Below, piece by piece: positions 28,141 to 38,232 of a DNA stretch of 64,000 nt. Position 1 is the first letter of the stretch; each line of letters opens with the position of its first letter. This DNA comes from Avena insularis. Its lineage: Eukaryota; Streptophyta; Magnoliopsida; Poales; Poaceae. The notes below the pieces were generated by a model. That model made no database searches and was not told the DNA's origin. It saw only the letters and a list, made by a program, of their open reading frames with translations. The DNA lies in the NCBI GenBank assembly GCA_023614405.1, contig JAJUPC010000223.1, forward strand, positions 124,001-188,000, written 5' to 3'. The position numbers and the translations under genes were made by a program.

Positions 28141-28315
28141 TCTATTTATAAGATTGAAAAAGTTAGAACAACACAATTTGAATTAAACAAGACAAGCATT
28201 CAAGCATAATCACACCATGCATACATAAATCCATTACATCAACCAAGGTTCAAACTTTTAGGGTATCATTTTGGAAAATAAGGTGATAGGTGGTGGTCCA
28301 ACTAACGAAGTGCGC
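28140..28315 (-). other. Intron-like spacer between ORF-A and ORF-B
   Basis: On the minus strand the spacer begins GTAAGC directly at the ORF-A stop and ends TTATAAATAG before ORF-B. It is T-rich and has a TTCTAAC branch-point-like word about 30 nt before the end. The same arrangement is at 37,591-37,764. The simple splice would not keep the ORF-A and ORF-B frames in phase in either copy as sequenced, so this is unresolved. Confidence 0.35.
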
Positions 28316-28786
28316 TTACAATCCTATCTCATTGGATCTGGTGGCTAACACAATGTTCCTAGTGGCAATCACCCTATCTCCTCTTAAGGATTGGTTGGTG
28401 ACTTCCAACTCTTGGGTATGTTCCTTCTCTTTCTCTAAGTCTTTTTGGAGGTTGAGCATCCTGCACTTGACTCTAGCACTTAGTTCCTTGATAGTCTTCC
28501 AAGCTGCTTCTTTTGCTGACTCAAAGAATGTGGTGTGCATAAAAGTGTTGGTGTACATGCAGAAGCCCTTTTCTTTGTGGTTGTCTTCCTTATTCTTGTA
28601 CAGGTGAAGTTGCACCCACCAATACTCCACTCCATCCTCCTTCACTGGAAAGCCCTTGTACACAGCTGCACCATGTACTCCCATGGTCTCCATGAGGTCC
28701 TTGAGAATCTTGGGAAACTCAGTCTCACACTCCAAGGTCATGGTCATGAGTGGTCCTTTCTTCACGGCTTCGTTGAAGGAGTTCAT
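28316..28786 (-). CDS. ORF-A, 156-residue leader protein of the chromovirus (second unit)
   Basis: Open from ATG at 28,786 to the stop at 28,316, between PBS and gag position in element order. Residues about 18-35 look helical (F-P-K-I-L-K-D-L-M-E-T-M-G). Residues about 40-62 contain a V-Y-K-G turn and a hydrophobic strand-like Y-W-W-V-Q-L-H-L-Y. Residues about 85-100 form a helix-like E-S-A-K-E-A-A-W-K-T-I-K-E-L. The tail is a charged coiled-coil-like segment. This helix-strand-strand-helix order loosely resembles a double-stranded-RNA-binding fold; that is inference only. Grass gypsy elements often carry similar uncharacterised frames upstream of gag. The stop is followed at once by a GTAAGC donor-like sequence. 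Confidence 0.6.
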   Translation of the reverse strand: MNSFNEAVKKGPLMTMTLECETEFPKILKDLMETMGVHGAAVYKGFPVKEDGVEYWWVQLHLYKNKEDNHKEKGFCMYTNTFMHTTFFESAKEAAWKTIKELSARVKCRMLNLQKDLEKEKEHTQELEVTNQSLRGDRVIATRNIVLATRSNEIGL

Positions 28787-28912
28787 CTACAAATAGAGAT
28801 GAGAATGAGAAGATTAGAAAAGTTTACGAGAAGAATAGACAAGTGTAGAAGAAGTTAAAATTTTCCTTAGTGGTTTCCAATCCTAGGGTCATAATCCTAC
28901 AGGCAACACAGT

Positions 28913-28924
28913 GCTCTGATACCA
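28913..28924 (-). promoter_or_regulatory. Second primer-binding site (truncated second unit)
   Basis: The minus strand reads TGGTATCAGAGC, an exact match to the initiator tRNA-Met PBS, two bases downstream of the 3' LTR end. A PBS outside a 3' LTR is not part of a simple insertion. It shows that another element unit shares this LTR. Confidence 0.9.
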
Positions 28925-31158
28925 TCTGTAAGATCCCTCCTTTGTAAAGGAAAAGATCCCTGTGATTGCAATGCTAGTCCCTGGATCAATGCTAGCATCC
29001 ACAGTTTAAGATGAAGTACACAGATACAAAGGTCGTTTATTACAGTCATTCCAGAGATAAAACATAGTCTTTTACAACTCATGGCCAAAGGCCTAGTACA
29101 AGAGTTTATGGAATAAGTAAATAAACATAAGTCTTCATCTTCATGTGCCACAGGCAAGCATGTTGAGTGTAGACTCATGACTCCTAATCATCATCAGAGT
29201 AACCTGCAACATCATAAGTTACAGCCACAAGGGTCAATACTTTGGAATAGTATTGGCAAGTGATACCTTAGTATATAATTAAGTGGACTATAATACTATA
29301 TGCTTTTGGCTGGTGGAGCTTAGGCTTGCATTGCTAAAAATAGATTTTTTAACTTTTGAAAATACTAAGTTTTTGTTTGGTAAAAACTTTCCAAGACATC
29401 TTCAATCCAAGACGAAGATCCACTCAGGCATCTACTAATCAAGGACTGAAGATCTACTTGGCAAAAACACCCAAGGCATCTATCAACAAAGACTCTAGAT
29501 CCACTCAGGGCATCTAGCAATCAATGACTGAAGATCCTTTTATCCCTTTGTTCACCCACAAGTTTTATTTAGAAATTGGAGTGATGAGATTTTTGAAGTT
29601 TCCATGTCTTGATGCTCAAATTGTCCTTTACCAGGGACATGGCTAAGTACTTAGGTTTTACACTCTGCAGAGGTGGTGCACTTTCCCCACAAGCCTTGGT
29701 TTCCCAAGGATGATCCTTCAGTAGCCTTTCCTTAGTCAAATGGGACGTTCCAACCTATCATCCCATCTACCACCCACTGTCCAAAAGACTAAGTTCCAGA
29801 TCCTAAGATCATGGCGAGCCCATATTGCCAAGTGGTTGCACTTGAAGCTTCTCAACATTAGACATCTCAAATCTCTTTGTTTCCTGGGTGGCCATCCACA
29901 AGTGAGATACACAAGCCAGTCCCAGGCCTTGTGAACCACTCAACATAAGCCATTCCTTCCATTCCACCTGTGGTTCATTAACTTAGTTGTTTTATTCTAC
30001 AAAACATAAGTCCTTAGACTTAGAAATTTTCCATAGTGAATATATAACCACCCTTGTTTTCTAGTAGCTAGGCTAAGCATGATAGTAATAGGAATCTGGA
30101 CTTAGGAAAGTTTCACTAAGGCTTCACCTAATAGGTTTTCCCAAAGCATAGCTTGTTCTTAGCAAATAACCATGCAAGTCCTATACTTAGAAAAATATTA
30201 CTAATGCATAAATAAAATATAGGAATGGAATATTCATGATGATATCACTTGCCTTGGTAGTGTGGAGAGTAGCACTCGTCACAATCGCAATCACTAGCAA
30301 AATCTACACACAAAGTTGTAGCACACAATTACACACAAATATATACAAACAAGAAATAGTATGAATGCATGCATGCATGATTCTACCAAGTGATGATTTT
30401 GAAAACTCAACCAAGCAAGTACATGAATACAGAAACTTAGCAAGCCACTAGTTTACCAACTAAACAAAATTTAACCCTAAACAAAATACTAAACTAAATC
30501 TATACTTAAAAGGCCTCAAACAAGTCTCTGCAATTTAAGCCAATCAAAAGGTTACTATTTGCTAAACAAAATAGATAGGCAGAAAGGTCTTGTTTTCTAA
30601 ATCAACGGTATAAAGTTTGCAAAATTCAACGTGGAATTCAAAAGATATAGGCATTTGAATTTGGATCAAATTCTGGTTTTAAATCTATTTTCAGATCTAA
30701 CCTAGCCACGCGTCATGTTCTTATTCGCCCGCATCGGTTCACCGGATCGAGCTCCACCGTAGGATCTAAATGAAATCTGGCGGCTCAGATCGCGCATCGC
30801 TTGGTTAAGTGATCTATCGTGGCGTTCGATCAGATCTAACGGCTTCTTTACCGCCACAGATGGCGGCGCTATGGCTACCGGGCGGCGAACTGCGGTCGAC
30901 GACGTTGCCGACGATGCACGGAGAGGGAGAAAGAGGAGTAGCTCACCGGGCTCGAGGAGGTCACGCGAAGCTTCGTCGTATTCGCGGTTGGTCAAGGGCG
31001 CTCGAACGCTGCGATTGCTCACGGAGTTCGTGGCGGCGTCGAGCGTCGGGTGGTCGTCGTGGGCGTCATTGTGGATCACCTCAAAGGCAAGCGAGACACG
31101 GTTAGATTCACGAGTTGAGGCGGCGAGTGAGCATGAACGGAAGGCAAGGCTGATGCAG

Positions 31159-31165
31159 ACTTACC
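31159..31165 (-). promoter_or_regulatory. Possible 5' splice donor in the LTR leader
   Basis: The minus strand reads CCGGTAAGTCT, a near-perfect plant 5' splice site, inside the GC-rich leader about 260 nt downstream of the TATA box, with AT-rich intron-like sequence beyond. The other LTR has GGGTAGGTCTG at the same place (near 40,588). No acceptor was fixed, so splicing is only an inference. Confidence 0.3.
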
Positions 31166-31418
31166 GGAAAACTTCGTCGGAGTTAATGTCGCCGTCGGTG
31201 CTTCGGTGTCGGGGAACCGCGACACAAGCGTCTGAGACGGACTAGTGAGGTCGAGATGCGCAAAGACACGCTAAGTCAGATTGTAAGAACGAGGCGGGGG
31301 ACACTAGGCTCACGGAATCGATCGCCGGAGAGGCTCTGCATGGCGGTGCAAAGTTGATTGAGGACGCCTGGTGGCGGAGCGAGCGAGGTGTTTGGGGAAA
31401 ATGATCGCGGCGAGGGGG

Positions 31419-31425
31419 TCTTATA
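31419..31425 (-). promoter_or_regulatory. Candidate LTR TATA box
   Basis: The minus strand reads CTATAAGACC here, a good match to plant TATA boxes, and a C-rich leader with CACCTCGCTCGC follows about 30 nt downstream, as expected for a start region. The equivalent site in the other LTR (40,845-40,851) reads CTATAACACC. The position suits the LTR promoter. The start site itself is inferred, not seen. Confidence 0.55.
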
Positions 31426-32147
31426 GCGGATGCTCGACAGAACGCGTCGATTAATGCCCAATTACTCCGGCATCATCGGCAACGGGCGGCGGAGATCGTC
31501 TTGTGAGCAGGGAAGACGATCTTGGCGTGGAGAAGGCTCGCTGTCGAGGAGCGAGTGTAGGTGGGGTCGGGTGTCGTCTATCTGGCGTGTGCTCAAGGCG
31601 TGTGAGAAGGAAAAGGAGATCCCGGGTGGGCTTGTTGGCTTCATCCGTGCTGGGCGACTCGGCCATGACCTTTTCTTTCTTTAAGCTTTTTCTTTTTCTA
31701 AATTCATTTTCTGGATAGAATTTGATATGAATTCAAATCCTTTTGAATTCAAACTTCTTTGGGGATTTTTGCAGGGTTCTGTGGGTTCACAAACAATCAA
31801 ATAACCTAGTGGTTACCTTGCAAAGGCTTGGTCAAGTTTGGGTTTCAAAATAACAGAGATTTGCTCTAGTTGCAAATATTTGGTATAGGGTTTAGAAAAT
31901 ATTTCTAAATTGGAATTTTGGGTTTAAATGCTACTCCTATTCTTTCCAACCATGGAGGCAAGCAACCAAGTACCTAAGCATTCAAATCTCAAAGGGTGAT
32001 GGCCAAATGAGATAAAATGCCCACATGAAATCATAGCTCAAACTTCTGTTTCTAAATGATTTTGAGAAAAACCCTATATGAATGAATGATGCAAAGATGA
32101 TATGAATGAGTTTTTGAAACAAGATTTTTGGGATGTTACAAATCTAA

Positions 32148-32158
32148 CCCCCTTAAAA
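32148..32158 (-). promoter_or_regulatory. Polypurine tract
   Basis: The minus strand reads TTTTAAGGGGG followed by TTAGATT and then the LTR start TGTAAC at 32,140. The purine run primes plus-strand DNA synthesis. Its location directly upstream of the 3' LTR confirms orientation and the LTR boundary. Confidence 0.8.
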
Positions 32159-32494
32159 TGAATCTCGCCCTCGAGATTCGGATTGGCTAGCAAATAGGTG
32201 AGGGTGGTCTTTCCGAAGATCATCTTCTCTTTCCCATGTTGCTTCTTCTTCGGAATGATGATTCCATTGTACTTTGCAAAACTTGATAGTCTTTGTTCTT
32301 GTGACTCTTTCTGTGGTCTCAAGTATCTTGACAGGCTTTTCTTCATAGGTGAGATCACTTTCTAGTTGAACTTCTTCCAAAGATATGGTATCTTTCAAAG
32401 ATGTTTCTTCCATTTCTGGGTGACATTTCTTGAGCTGGCTCACATGAAAAACATTATGGACTGCTAGTAAAGATCTTTGGCGATTCGATTTCAT
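32153..32494 (-). pseudogene. Integrase C-terminus with chromodomain
   Basis: Separated from the integrase core by a single-base shift near 32,485. It starts with the conserved V-F-H-V-S-Q-L-K-K segment of chromovirus integrases, then L-T-Y-E-E-K-P-V-K-I-L-E, V-Q-W and E-E-A-T-W-E-R-E-D, the hallmark of a plant chromodomain, and ends near H-P-H-L-F. It stops at 32,153, next to the PPT. Such domains can direct integration to heterochromatin, which agrees with the satellite location. Confidence 0.88.
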
Positions 32495-33726
32495 ATGCAG
32501 CTTCTCCCTTGCGACTTAAAATGTTGAAGGGTCCCACATATCTTGGTGCTAACTTTCCTTTGACTCCAAATCTTTTTACTCCACGAAGTGGTGATACTCT
32601 AAGATAAGCTCTATCCCCAACTTCGTAAGTGACTTCTCTACGCTTAGCATCTGCGTAGCTTTTCCATCGAGGTGCTATCTTCAATCTATCTCTAACCAAT
32701 TTGACCTTTTCTTCGGCGTCTTTGATAAGGTCTGGTCCAAACAAACTTCTTTCTCCTACACCATTCCATAGCAATGGGGTGGTACACTTTCTTCCGTATA
32801 GAAACTCAAATGGTGCCATCCCAATACTAGATTGGTGACTATTGTTGTAAGAGAACTCTGCGTAAGGCAGACTTTCATCCCAACTTGCTCCATAGTCTAG
32901 GGAACATGCCCTCAACATGTCTTCAAGAATTTGATTAGTCCTTTCTGTTTGTCCATCAGTTTGAGGATGAAAAGTAGTGCTGAATTCCAACCTCGTTCCT
33001 AGAGATTCATGAAGCTGTCTCCAAAAGTGAGAAGTGAACTGAGTTCCTCTATTAGACACAATACTCTTAGGTACACCGTGAAGGCATACAATTCTGCTCA
33101 TGTAGATTTTGGCTAACTTGGCACTAGTATAAGTTGTCTTTACGGGTATAAAATGAGCCACTTTAGTTAGGCGATCTACTACTACCCATATGGAATCATA
33201 CCCTGACCTGGTCCTTGGTAATCCGGTAATGAAATCCATACCAATATTTTCCCACTTCCATTCAGGAATAGGCATTGGTTGAAGCAAACTGCTGGTTTCG
33301 ATGCTCGCTTTCACTCTACTACACGTCACACAAAGCAATGTGTTCGATGTCCCTTTTAAGATTGTTCCACCAAAATCTTTCTTTCATATCCATGTACATT
33401 TTGGTGTTTCCCGGGTGAATAGAATATGGAGAGTTATGGGCTTCTTGTAAAATCAGTTTCCGCATTTCCGGATTTTGTGGAACACAAATACGTTTCCCGT
33501 GCCATAAAGTACCTTGTTCGTCCATATGGAAACTTTTGGCTTTCCCTTGGCTAATCTTTTCCTTAATCTCTTCGATTTCTTTATCCATCTTTTGGGCTTC
33601 TTTAATCTTATCCAGCAGTGGGTTGAACATCCAAAGACATGAGATGTCCTTCTGGCACAATCTCCAACCTGAGTTCCTTGAATTGCTTACACAAGTCATC
33701 TGGCAATTCACCTTTGGTAAGACCAT
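32454..33726 (-). pseudogene. Integrase (zinc and catalytic domains) with altered catalytic residue
   Basis: The H-H-C-C zinc region covers E-A-H-N-S-P-Y-S-I-H-P-G (near 33,430-33,465) and C-V-T-C (near 33,325), with a one-base frameshift at about 33,330 between the histidines and cysteines. The catalytic core is in one frame from 33,338 to 32,454. The first Asp is at about 33,235 (G-M-D-F-I). The second position reads Asn (S-N-R-G-T-Q-F, codon AAT at 33,051-33,053) where the family has Asp. The Glu is at 32,943-32,945 (Q-T-E-R), 35 residues later as in D-D-35-E enzymes. The frame is shifted by one base near 32,485, before the chromodomain. Strand transfer activity is not expected from this copy. 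Confidence 0.92.
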
Positions 33727-33759
33727 TTACAAACGCTTTACGACTTAGAGCATCTGCTA

Positions 33760-34249
33760 CTACATTTGCTTTCTAGGGTGGTATTGCAAACTCAAGTCGT
33801 AATCCTTGATAAGTTCTAGCCATCTTCTTTGTCTCATATTGATCTCCTTCTGGGTGAAGATATACTTCAAGCTCTTATGGTCGGTGAATACTTCACAACG
33901 TTTTCCCAAAAGGTAATGTCTCCATGTTTTGAGTGCATGGACAACAGCGGCTAACTCTAAATCATGAGTAGGATAATTTACTTCATGAGTTTTGAGTTGT
34001 CTCGAGGCATAAGCCACAACTTTTCCGCCTTGCATAAGTACGGCTCCTAATCCTTGATGCGAAGCATCACAATACACTTGGAAATCCTCTTCCAAATCTG
34101 GTAGGAACAGAACTGGTGCTGACACAAGTCTCTTCTTTAATTCTTGAAAGCTGAGTTCACATCCTTCGGACCAAGCAAATTTCTTATCTTTCTTTAACAA
34201 TTCTGTCATTGGTTTAGCAACCTTTGAAAAAATTTCAATGAACCTTCTG
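33760..34249 (-). pseudogene. RNase H domain and connection, frame lost at 33,765
   Basis: Same frame as the reverse transcriptase. It shows [10 protein letters not shown], then the RNase H core: D in Y-C-D-A-S, E in H-D-L-E-L-A-A-V-V and D in F-T-D-H-K-S-L. It ends at the [10 protein letters not shown] segment. The frame stops at 33,760 because of a one-base shift near 33,768; the next in-order residues (A-D-A-L-S-R-K) are found in another frame. The domain removes RNA from the hybrid during reverse transcription. Confidence 0.92.
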
Positions 34250-35075
34250 TAGTAACCTGCTAAACCAAGAAAACTACGAACCTCTTTTACATTCCTAGGT
34301 GATTCCCATTCTGTCACAGCTGAAACTTTAGCAGGATCAACTGCTACACCATCCTTTGTCATAACATGACCAAGAAATCCAACTTCCTCTAACCAAAACT
34401 CACATTTGCTGAACTTGGCATAAAGCTTATGTTCCCTTAGTTTCTCAAGTATCAAGCGTAGATGTCTTTCATGCTCTTCCTTGTTCTTGGAGTAGACTAA
34501 GATGTCATCGATGAAAACGACAACGAACTTGTCGAGAAATTCCATGAACACTTTGTTCATCATATTCATGAAGTATACTGGAGCGTTGGTTAAACCAAAA
34601 GGCATCACAGTGTACTCATACAATCCATACCTTGTGGTGAATGCTGTTTTAGGTATGTCTTGCTCTCTTATCTTGAGTTGAAAATAGCCTGACCGAAGGT
34701 CAATCTTTGAGAACACACAAGCTCCTTCTAGTTGATCAAACAAGTCATTGATTCTTGGCAAAGGATATTTGTTCTTGATGGTTACCTCGTTGAGAGAACG
34801 GTAATCTATGCATAACCTTTGAGTTCTATCTCTCTTTCTCTGAACAAAGCTGGAGCTCCCAAGATGAAGAACTTGGCTGGATGAATCCTTTCGCAATTGT
34901 TCTCCAAGTTGTTTCTTGAGTTCTTTAAGTTAAACCGACATTTTATAAGGCCTCTTTGCCCTTGGTCGAAACCTGGTACCAAATCTATTATAAACTCCAC
35001 ATCTCTATCTGGTGGCATTCTGGTAATTCTTCCAGAACACATCAGATACTCACACACAATTGGCACCGTGTCCAT
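34250..35075 (-). pseudogene. Reverse transcriptase domain
   Basis: The N-terminal part around 34,880-35,075 (with M-P-P-D-R-D-V-E-F) is broken by several frameshifts. From about 34,830 the frame is continuous: L-C-I-D-Y-R-S-L-N, the K-Y-P-L-P-R segment, [10 protein letters not shown], then the catalytic box [11 protein letters not shown] with F-I-D-D at 34,504-34,515, and F-L-G-H. Both aspartates of the box and the upstream aspartate are present. The domain copies element RNA to DNA from the tRNA primer. F-I-D-D rather than Y-V-D-D fits the Del/Tekay-type chromoviruses. Confidence 0.93.
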
Positions 35076-35129
35076 GCTAACCCCTTAAGAGAATTCAGCT
35101 TACTCCCTTTTGATTTAAAGTTGGACTTG

Positions 35130-35479
35130 AATATTATCCTCTTACCTTCGGGGTTGTGAGTGAAATATGATTTGCACAATCTAGTACTCCCTTATACTTA
35201 GTCATCCAATCCATTCCCAAAATCACATCCAATCCTTGGGAATTTAGGATTATTAGGTTCACTGGGAACTTATGTTTTCCAAACTCTATGACTAGGTCAT
35301 GGCATCCTGAGTTTACTATCATTTCTCCACCAGAACTTACTCTTATAGGACACCCAATGGTTTCTACGGTAGTTCATTTCTTTACAAATGCTTTAGATAT
35401 GAATGAATGAGATGCACCAGTGTCAAAGAGTACAAATGCTGAGATGGAATTGAGTCTGAACTTACCAAAGCAACAGATC
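35130..35479 (-). pseudogene. Retropepsin-like aspartic protease, interrupted by TGA
   Basis: The active-site D-T-G-A motif is encoded at 35,413-35,424 in the context L-F-D-T-G-A-S-H-S-F-I. An in-frame TGA at 35,374-35,376 follows 13 codons after the motif; the same frame then continues through V-I-L-G-M-D-W, the conserved strand near the C-terminus of plant gypsy proteases. The domain would cut Gag-Pol. The stop truncates it as sequenced. Confidence 0.85.
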
Positions 35480-36552
35480 GTGCTCTTCAAAGACCTCCTC
35501 CACATTGATGTGGTTAACCTGTCCTTTCTGAAAAGGATTTGGCTTGTTAGGTCCTTCAACTTTCTTTTCGTGGCACTTATTAGCATAATGCCCCAACTTC
35601 TTGCATTTGTAGCATTCGACCGGTGATGTCCGTCTTAGGTGACTTCCACTTCCTTGTGGTGGCTCTTATATCCACTCTTGTGGTTCTTGTACTTATCATT
35701 TTCATGATCGCGATGATGCTTGTTGTCATGATTTGTGATTGTGGTGTTTGTTAAACTTCTCATGCTTGTGGGATCTGGTGACACTATCATCATGGTGAGA
35801 TCGTTTATGAGATGATCCCGAGCTGTGCTTGTCGGAGTGTTTCCTCTTCTTACTCTCGACTTGCTTCATTTTATTCTCCACAATAACAGCCTTGTCACAC
35901 AAATGGTCGTAAGTTGGAACATACGCAAAGACAATGCAGATTTAGCTCATCATTCAAGCCTTCTAGAAACTTTTCCTTCCTTTTGGCATCGATGTCAACC
36001 TCATCCGGTGCATAAGCGCGCCAGATTGTTGAACTCTTCGATGTATTCAGCCACTGGTGGTGGCCGCTTCAGTTGTGAAATTCCTTCTTTTTCGTGCTCA
36101 TCATACCGTGAGATATGAGTAATCTGAAGCCATCTTCAAATATAGCCCAAGTCACCTCATCAATAGGCGTGGTAATCTGAAATTGTCCCACCATGCGGCT
36201 GGTCCTTCCAACAGATGTCTTGCAAACTGACCTTTTCAGCATCTGTGCATCCAACGGTCACTAAGTCTTTGTTCACAGAACGTAGCCAATCATTGGCCAC
36301 CATGGGATCAGTCGTTCCTGAAAACTTAGCTGGCCTCAGACGCAGAAACCTGGTGAGCATATCAAAACCTGGAGGGTTGTTGTTGTTGTTGTTATTATTG
36401 TTGTTATTGTTGTTGTTGGGGTTGTTGTTGTTGTTCTGGTTCTGGATGAACGTCGTCATCATTTGCATAAGCTGTGTCTGCGCATTCATCATTTGTTGCA
36501 TTTCCGGGGTAATGTTGGGGTTGGGGTTGGTGTTTGCGCGACGGGGAGGCAT
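35480..36552 (-). pseudogene. gag (capsid/nucleocapsid), frameshifted
   Basis: Starts at ATG 36,552 (M-P-P-R-R-A-N). An N-terminal polyasparagine tract is encoded by a (GTT)n run on the plus strand at 36,374-36,436. Next is the retrotransposon Gag core (F-L-R-L-R-P-A-K-F-S-G-T). The frame breaks near 36,220 and resumes in another frame (36,069-36,254), with further breaks near 35,640-35,900. A CCHC zinc knuckle, C-Y-K-C-K-K-L-G-H-Y-A-N-K-C, is encoded at 35,573-35,614 and has the C-X2-C-X4-H-X4-C spacing. In an intact relative Gag forms the particle and the knuckle binds the RNA. Here no continuous protein can be made as sequenced. Confidence 0.88.
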
Positions 36553-36784
36553 CTGTGGTTTATTCATATAGAGATAAGAATGAGATACCCTTACATGATT
36601 TATGCACAATACATTACACAAGCAAACACATAGCAAGCAACACTAGGATAAAAGCTAAACAACAAGATAACAAAAAGTCTCAAGGTACAAACACACAAGT
36701 GGCAAGCCATCCACATGTCGGATGGTCCAACAATAAGTTCATAAATAACAAGTACGGAAAATAAAGATAACTGAGTAGTCAAAT

Positions 36785-37594
36785 CTACTCGTCGGCATCA
36801 ATCTCCTCCTCGACAAAGGTAAGACCTGCGTTCTCCATTGCGGTCTTGTTCTCCTCGATGGTAGTGGTCAAAGAGTCGATCTTGGCCTTGAGAGCCCTCT
36901 TCTAGGAACGAAGCCTCTCAATCACTGTCTGCTGCTGCTCTAACTCGAAGTCCTTGGACTGCAGTTCCTCGGTCATATCACGAATCCTCTTGTTCCTATC
37001 CTGGACACGCTTCTCTTGACTCTTGAACTTACGGTCTTGGGTCTCGAACTTTGCCTCCATCTTCTTGACTATCTCGTCCTGCTGCGCGAAGAGCTTGTCC
37101 TTCTCGCGAAGCTGCACCTGGAGCTCGTCATTACTAAGCATGACGTTGGTCCTATAGGTATCCACGTGCCTAATAAGAGTCTCTAAGTCCTGGAGGTACA
37201 GGCGTATCGGCTCTGCTGTGACCCTCGAGTCGTCCTCAAAGTCAATGGACTCTCCGTCATCATCACGCCTTCCGAAGGCGTGGAAGTGAGTGCCTCTAAC
37301 CTGTCGGGAGTGACGGCCTAACAGTCGTCCTATCAGATCCTGCATGACAACCTCCATGCCTCTCTCCCTGTCATCGTGCATAAGCTTGAAGACGATGGCC
37401 TCCGTAGTAGGCTCTGTCTGGCGTCCTGGCTGGTTCACCTTGAAGCCCCAAAGGTCCTTCCTCTCAAACTTGGTGAGTGGGTGCACCGTAATGATAGGAA
37501 GAGGGAGATCGAGTAAAGTAGTAAGCTCTACGATACGAGGACCAAAAGCGGGTAACTGGAACTCCTCAACAGTCTTGATGGCAACAGCATCTAT
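36785..37594 (-). pseudogene. ORF-B of the long element, coiled-coil protein with in-frame TAG
   Basis: The frame is open from about 37,594 to a TAG at 36,902-36,904 and then continues in the same frame for 38 codons to a second stop at 36,785-36,787. No in-frame ATG is seen at its 5' end, so it may need splicing to ORF-A or a non-ATG start. The N-terminal part contains E-E-F-Q and a T-V-H-P-L-T-K-F-E-R-K-D-L-W-G-F-K-V segment. The middle is acidic (R-R-D-D-D-G-E-S-I-D-F-E-D-D). The C-terminal half is highly charged with heptad-like spacing (L-R-E-K-D-K-L-F-A-Q-Q-D-E-I-V-K-K-M), typical of a coiled coil. It lies just before gag. The function is unknown; oligomerisation or a Gag-accessory role is a guess. 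Confidence 0.65.
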
Positions 37595-37764
37595 TTATAA
37601 GATTGAAAAAGTTAGAACAACACAATTTGAATTAAACAAGACAAGCATTCAAGCATAATCACACCATGCATACATAAATCCATTACATCAACCAAGGTTC
37701 AAACTTTTAGGGTATCATTTTGGAAAATAAGGTGATAGGTGGTGGTCCAACTAACGAAGTGCGC

Positions 37765-38232
37765 TTACAATCCTATCTCATTGGATCTGGTGGCTAACAC
37801 AATGTTCCTAGTGGCAATCACCCTATCTCCTCTTAAGGATTGGTTGGTGACTTCCAACTCTTGGGTATGTTCCTTCTCTTTCTCTAAGTCTTTTTGGAGG
37901 TTGAGCATCCTGCACTTGACTCTAGCACTTAGTTCCTTGATAGTCTTCAAGCTGCTTCTTTTCTGACTCAAAGAATGTGGTGTGCATAAAAGTGTTGGTG
38001 TACATGCGAAGCCCTTTTCTTTGTGGTTGTCTTCCTTATTCTTGTACAGTGAAGTTGCACCCACCAATACTCCACTCCATCCTCCTTCCTTTGGAAAGCC
38101 CTTGTACACAGCTGCACCATGTACTCCCATGGTCTCCATGAGGTCCTTGAGAATCTTGGGAAACTCAGTCTCACACTCCAAGGTCATGTTCATGAGTGGT
38201 CCTTTCTTCACGGCTTCGTTGACGGAGTTCAT
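37765..38232 (-). pseudogene. ORF-A of the long element (frameshifted)
   Basis: Leader-region reading frame just downstream of the PBS and upstream of gag. It is the counterpart of the intact 156-residue frame at 28,316-28,786, but single-base gains and losses (near 37,948, 37,963, 38,008, 38,049 and 38,085) move it out of frame in the middle. The N-terminal part (M-N-S-V-N-E-A-V) and the C-terminal charged part (R-M-L-N-L-Q-K-D-L) stay recognisable. The function is unknown. Because the breaks are single-base indels, some may be sequence errors. Confidence 0.7.

Larger units (their letters stand above)
28927..32140 (-). repeat. 3' LTR of the chromovirus (3,214 bp)
   Basis: Full-length partner of the 38,370-41,568 LTR with the same TG...CA ends. 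The minus-strand 5' end at 32,140 follows the polypurine tract. The minus-strand 3' end at 28,927 is followed by a second PBS, so this LTR also acts structurally as the 5' LTR of the truncated second unit. Differences from the other LTR are mostly one- or two-base insertions and deletions and concentrate in the GC-rich section (30,700-31,670 here). A (CATG)n-like tract lies at about 30,366-30,380. Confidence 0.93.

Noticed and set aside
29736..29939. Overlapping 64-67-codon frames on both strands in the LTR (and 39,005-39,406)
   Set aside because: They are not conserved in frame between LTR copies and have no recognisable domain.
30702..31718. Short Arg/Ser-rich open frames on both strands in the LTR GC-rich island
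   Set aside because: Open frames are expected by chance in GC-rich DNA. The two LTR copies do not keep the same frames, and no domain is visible.
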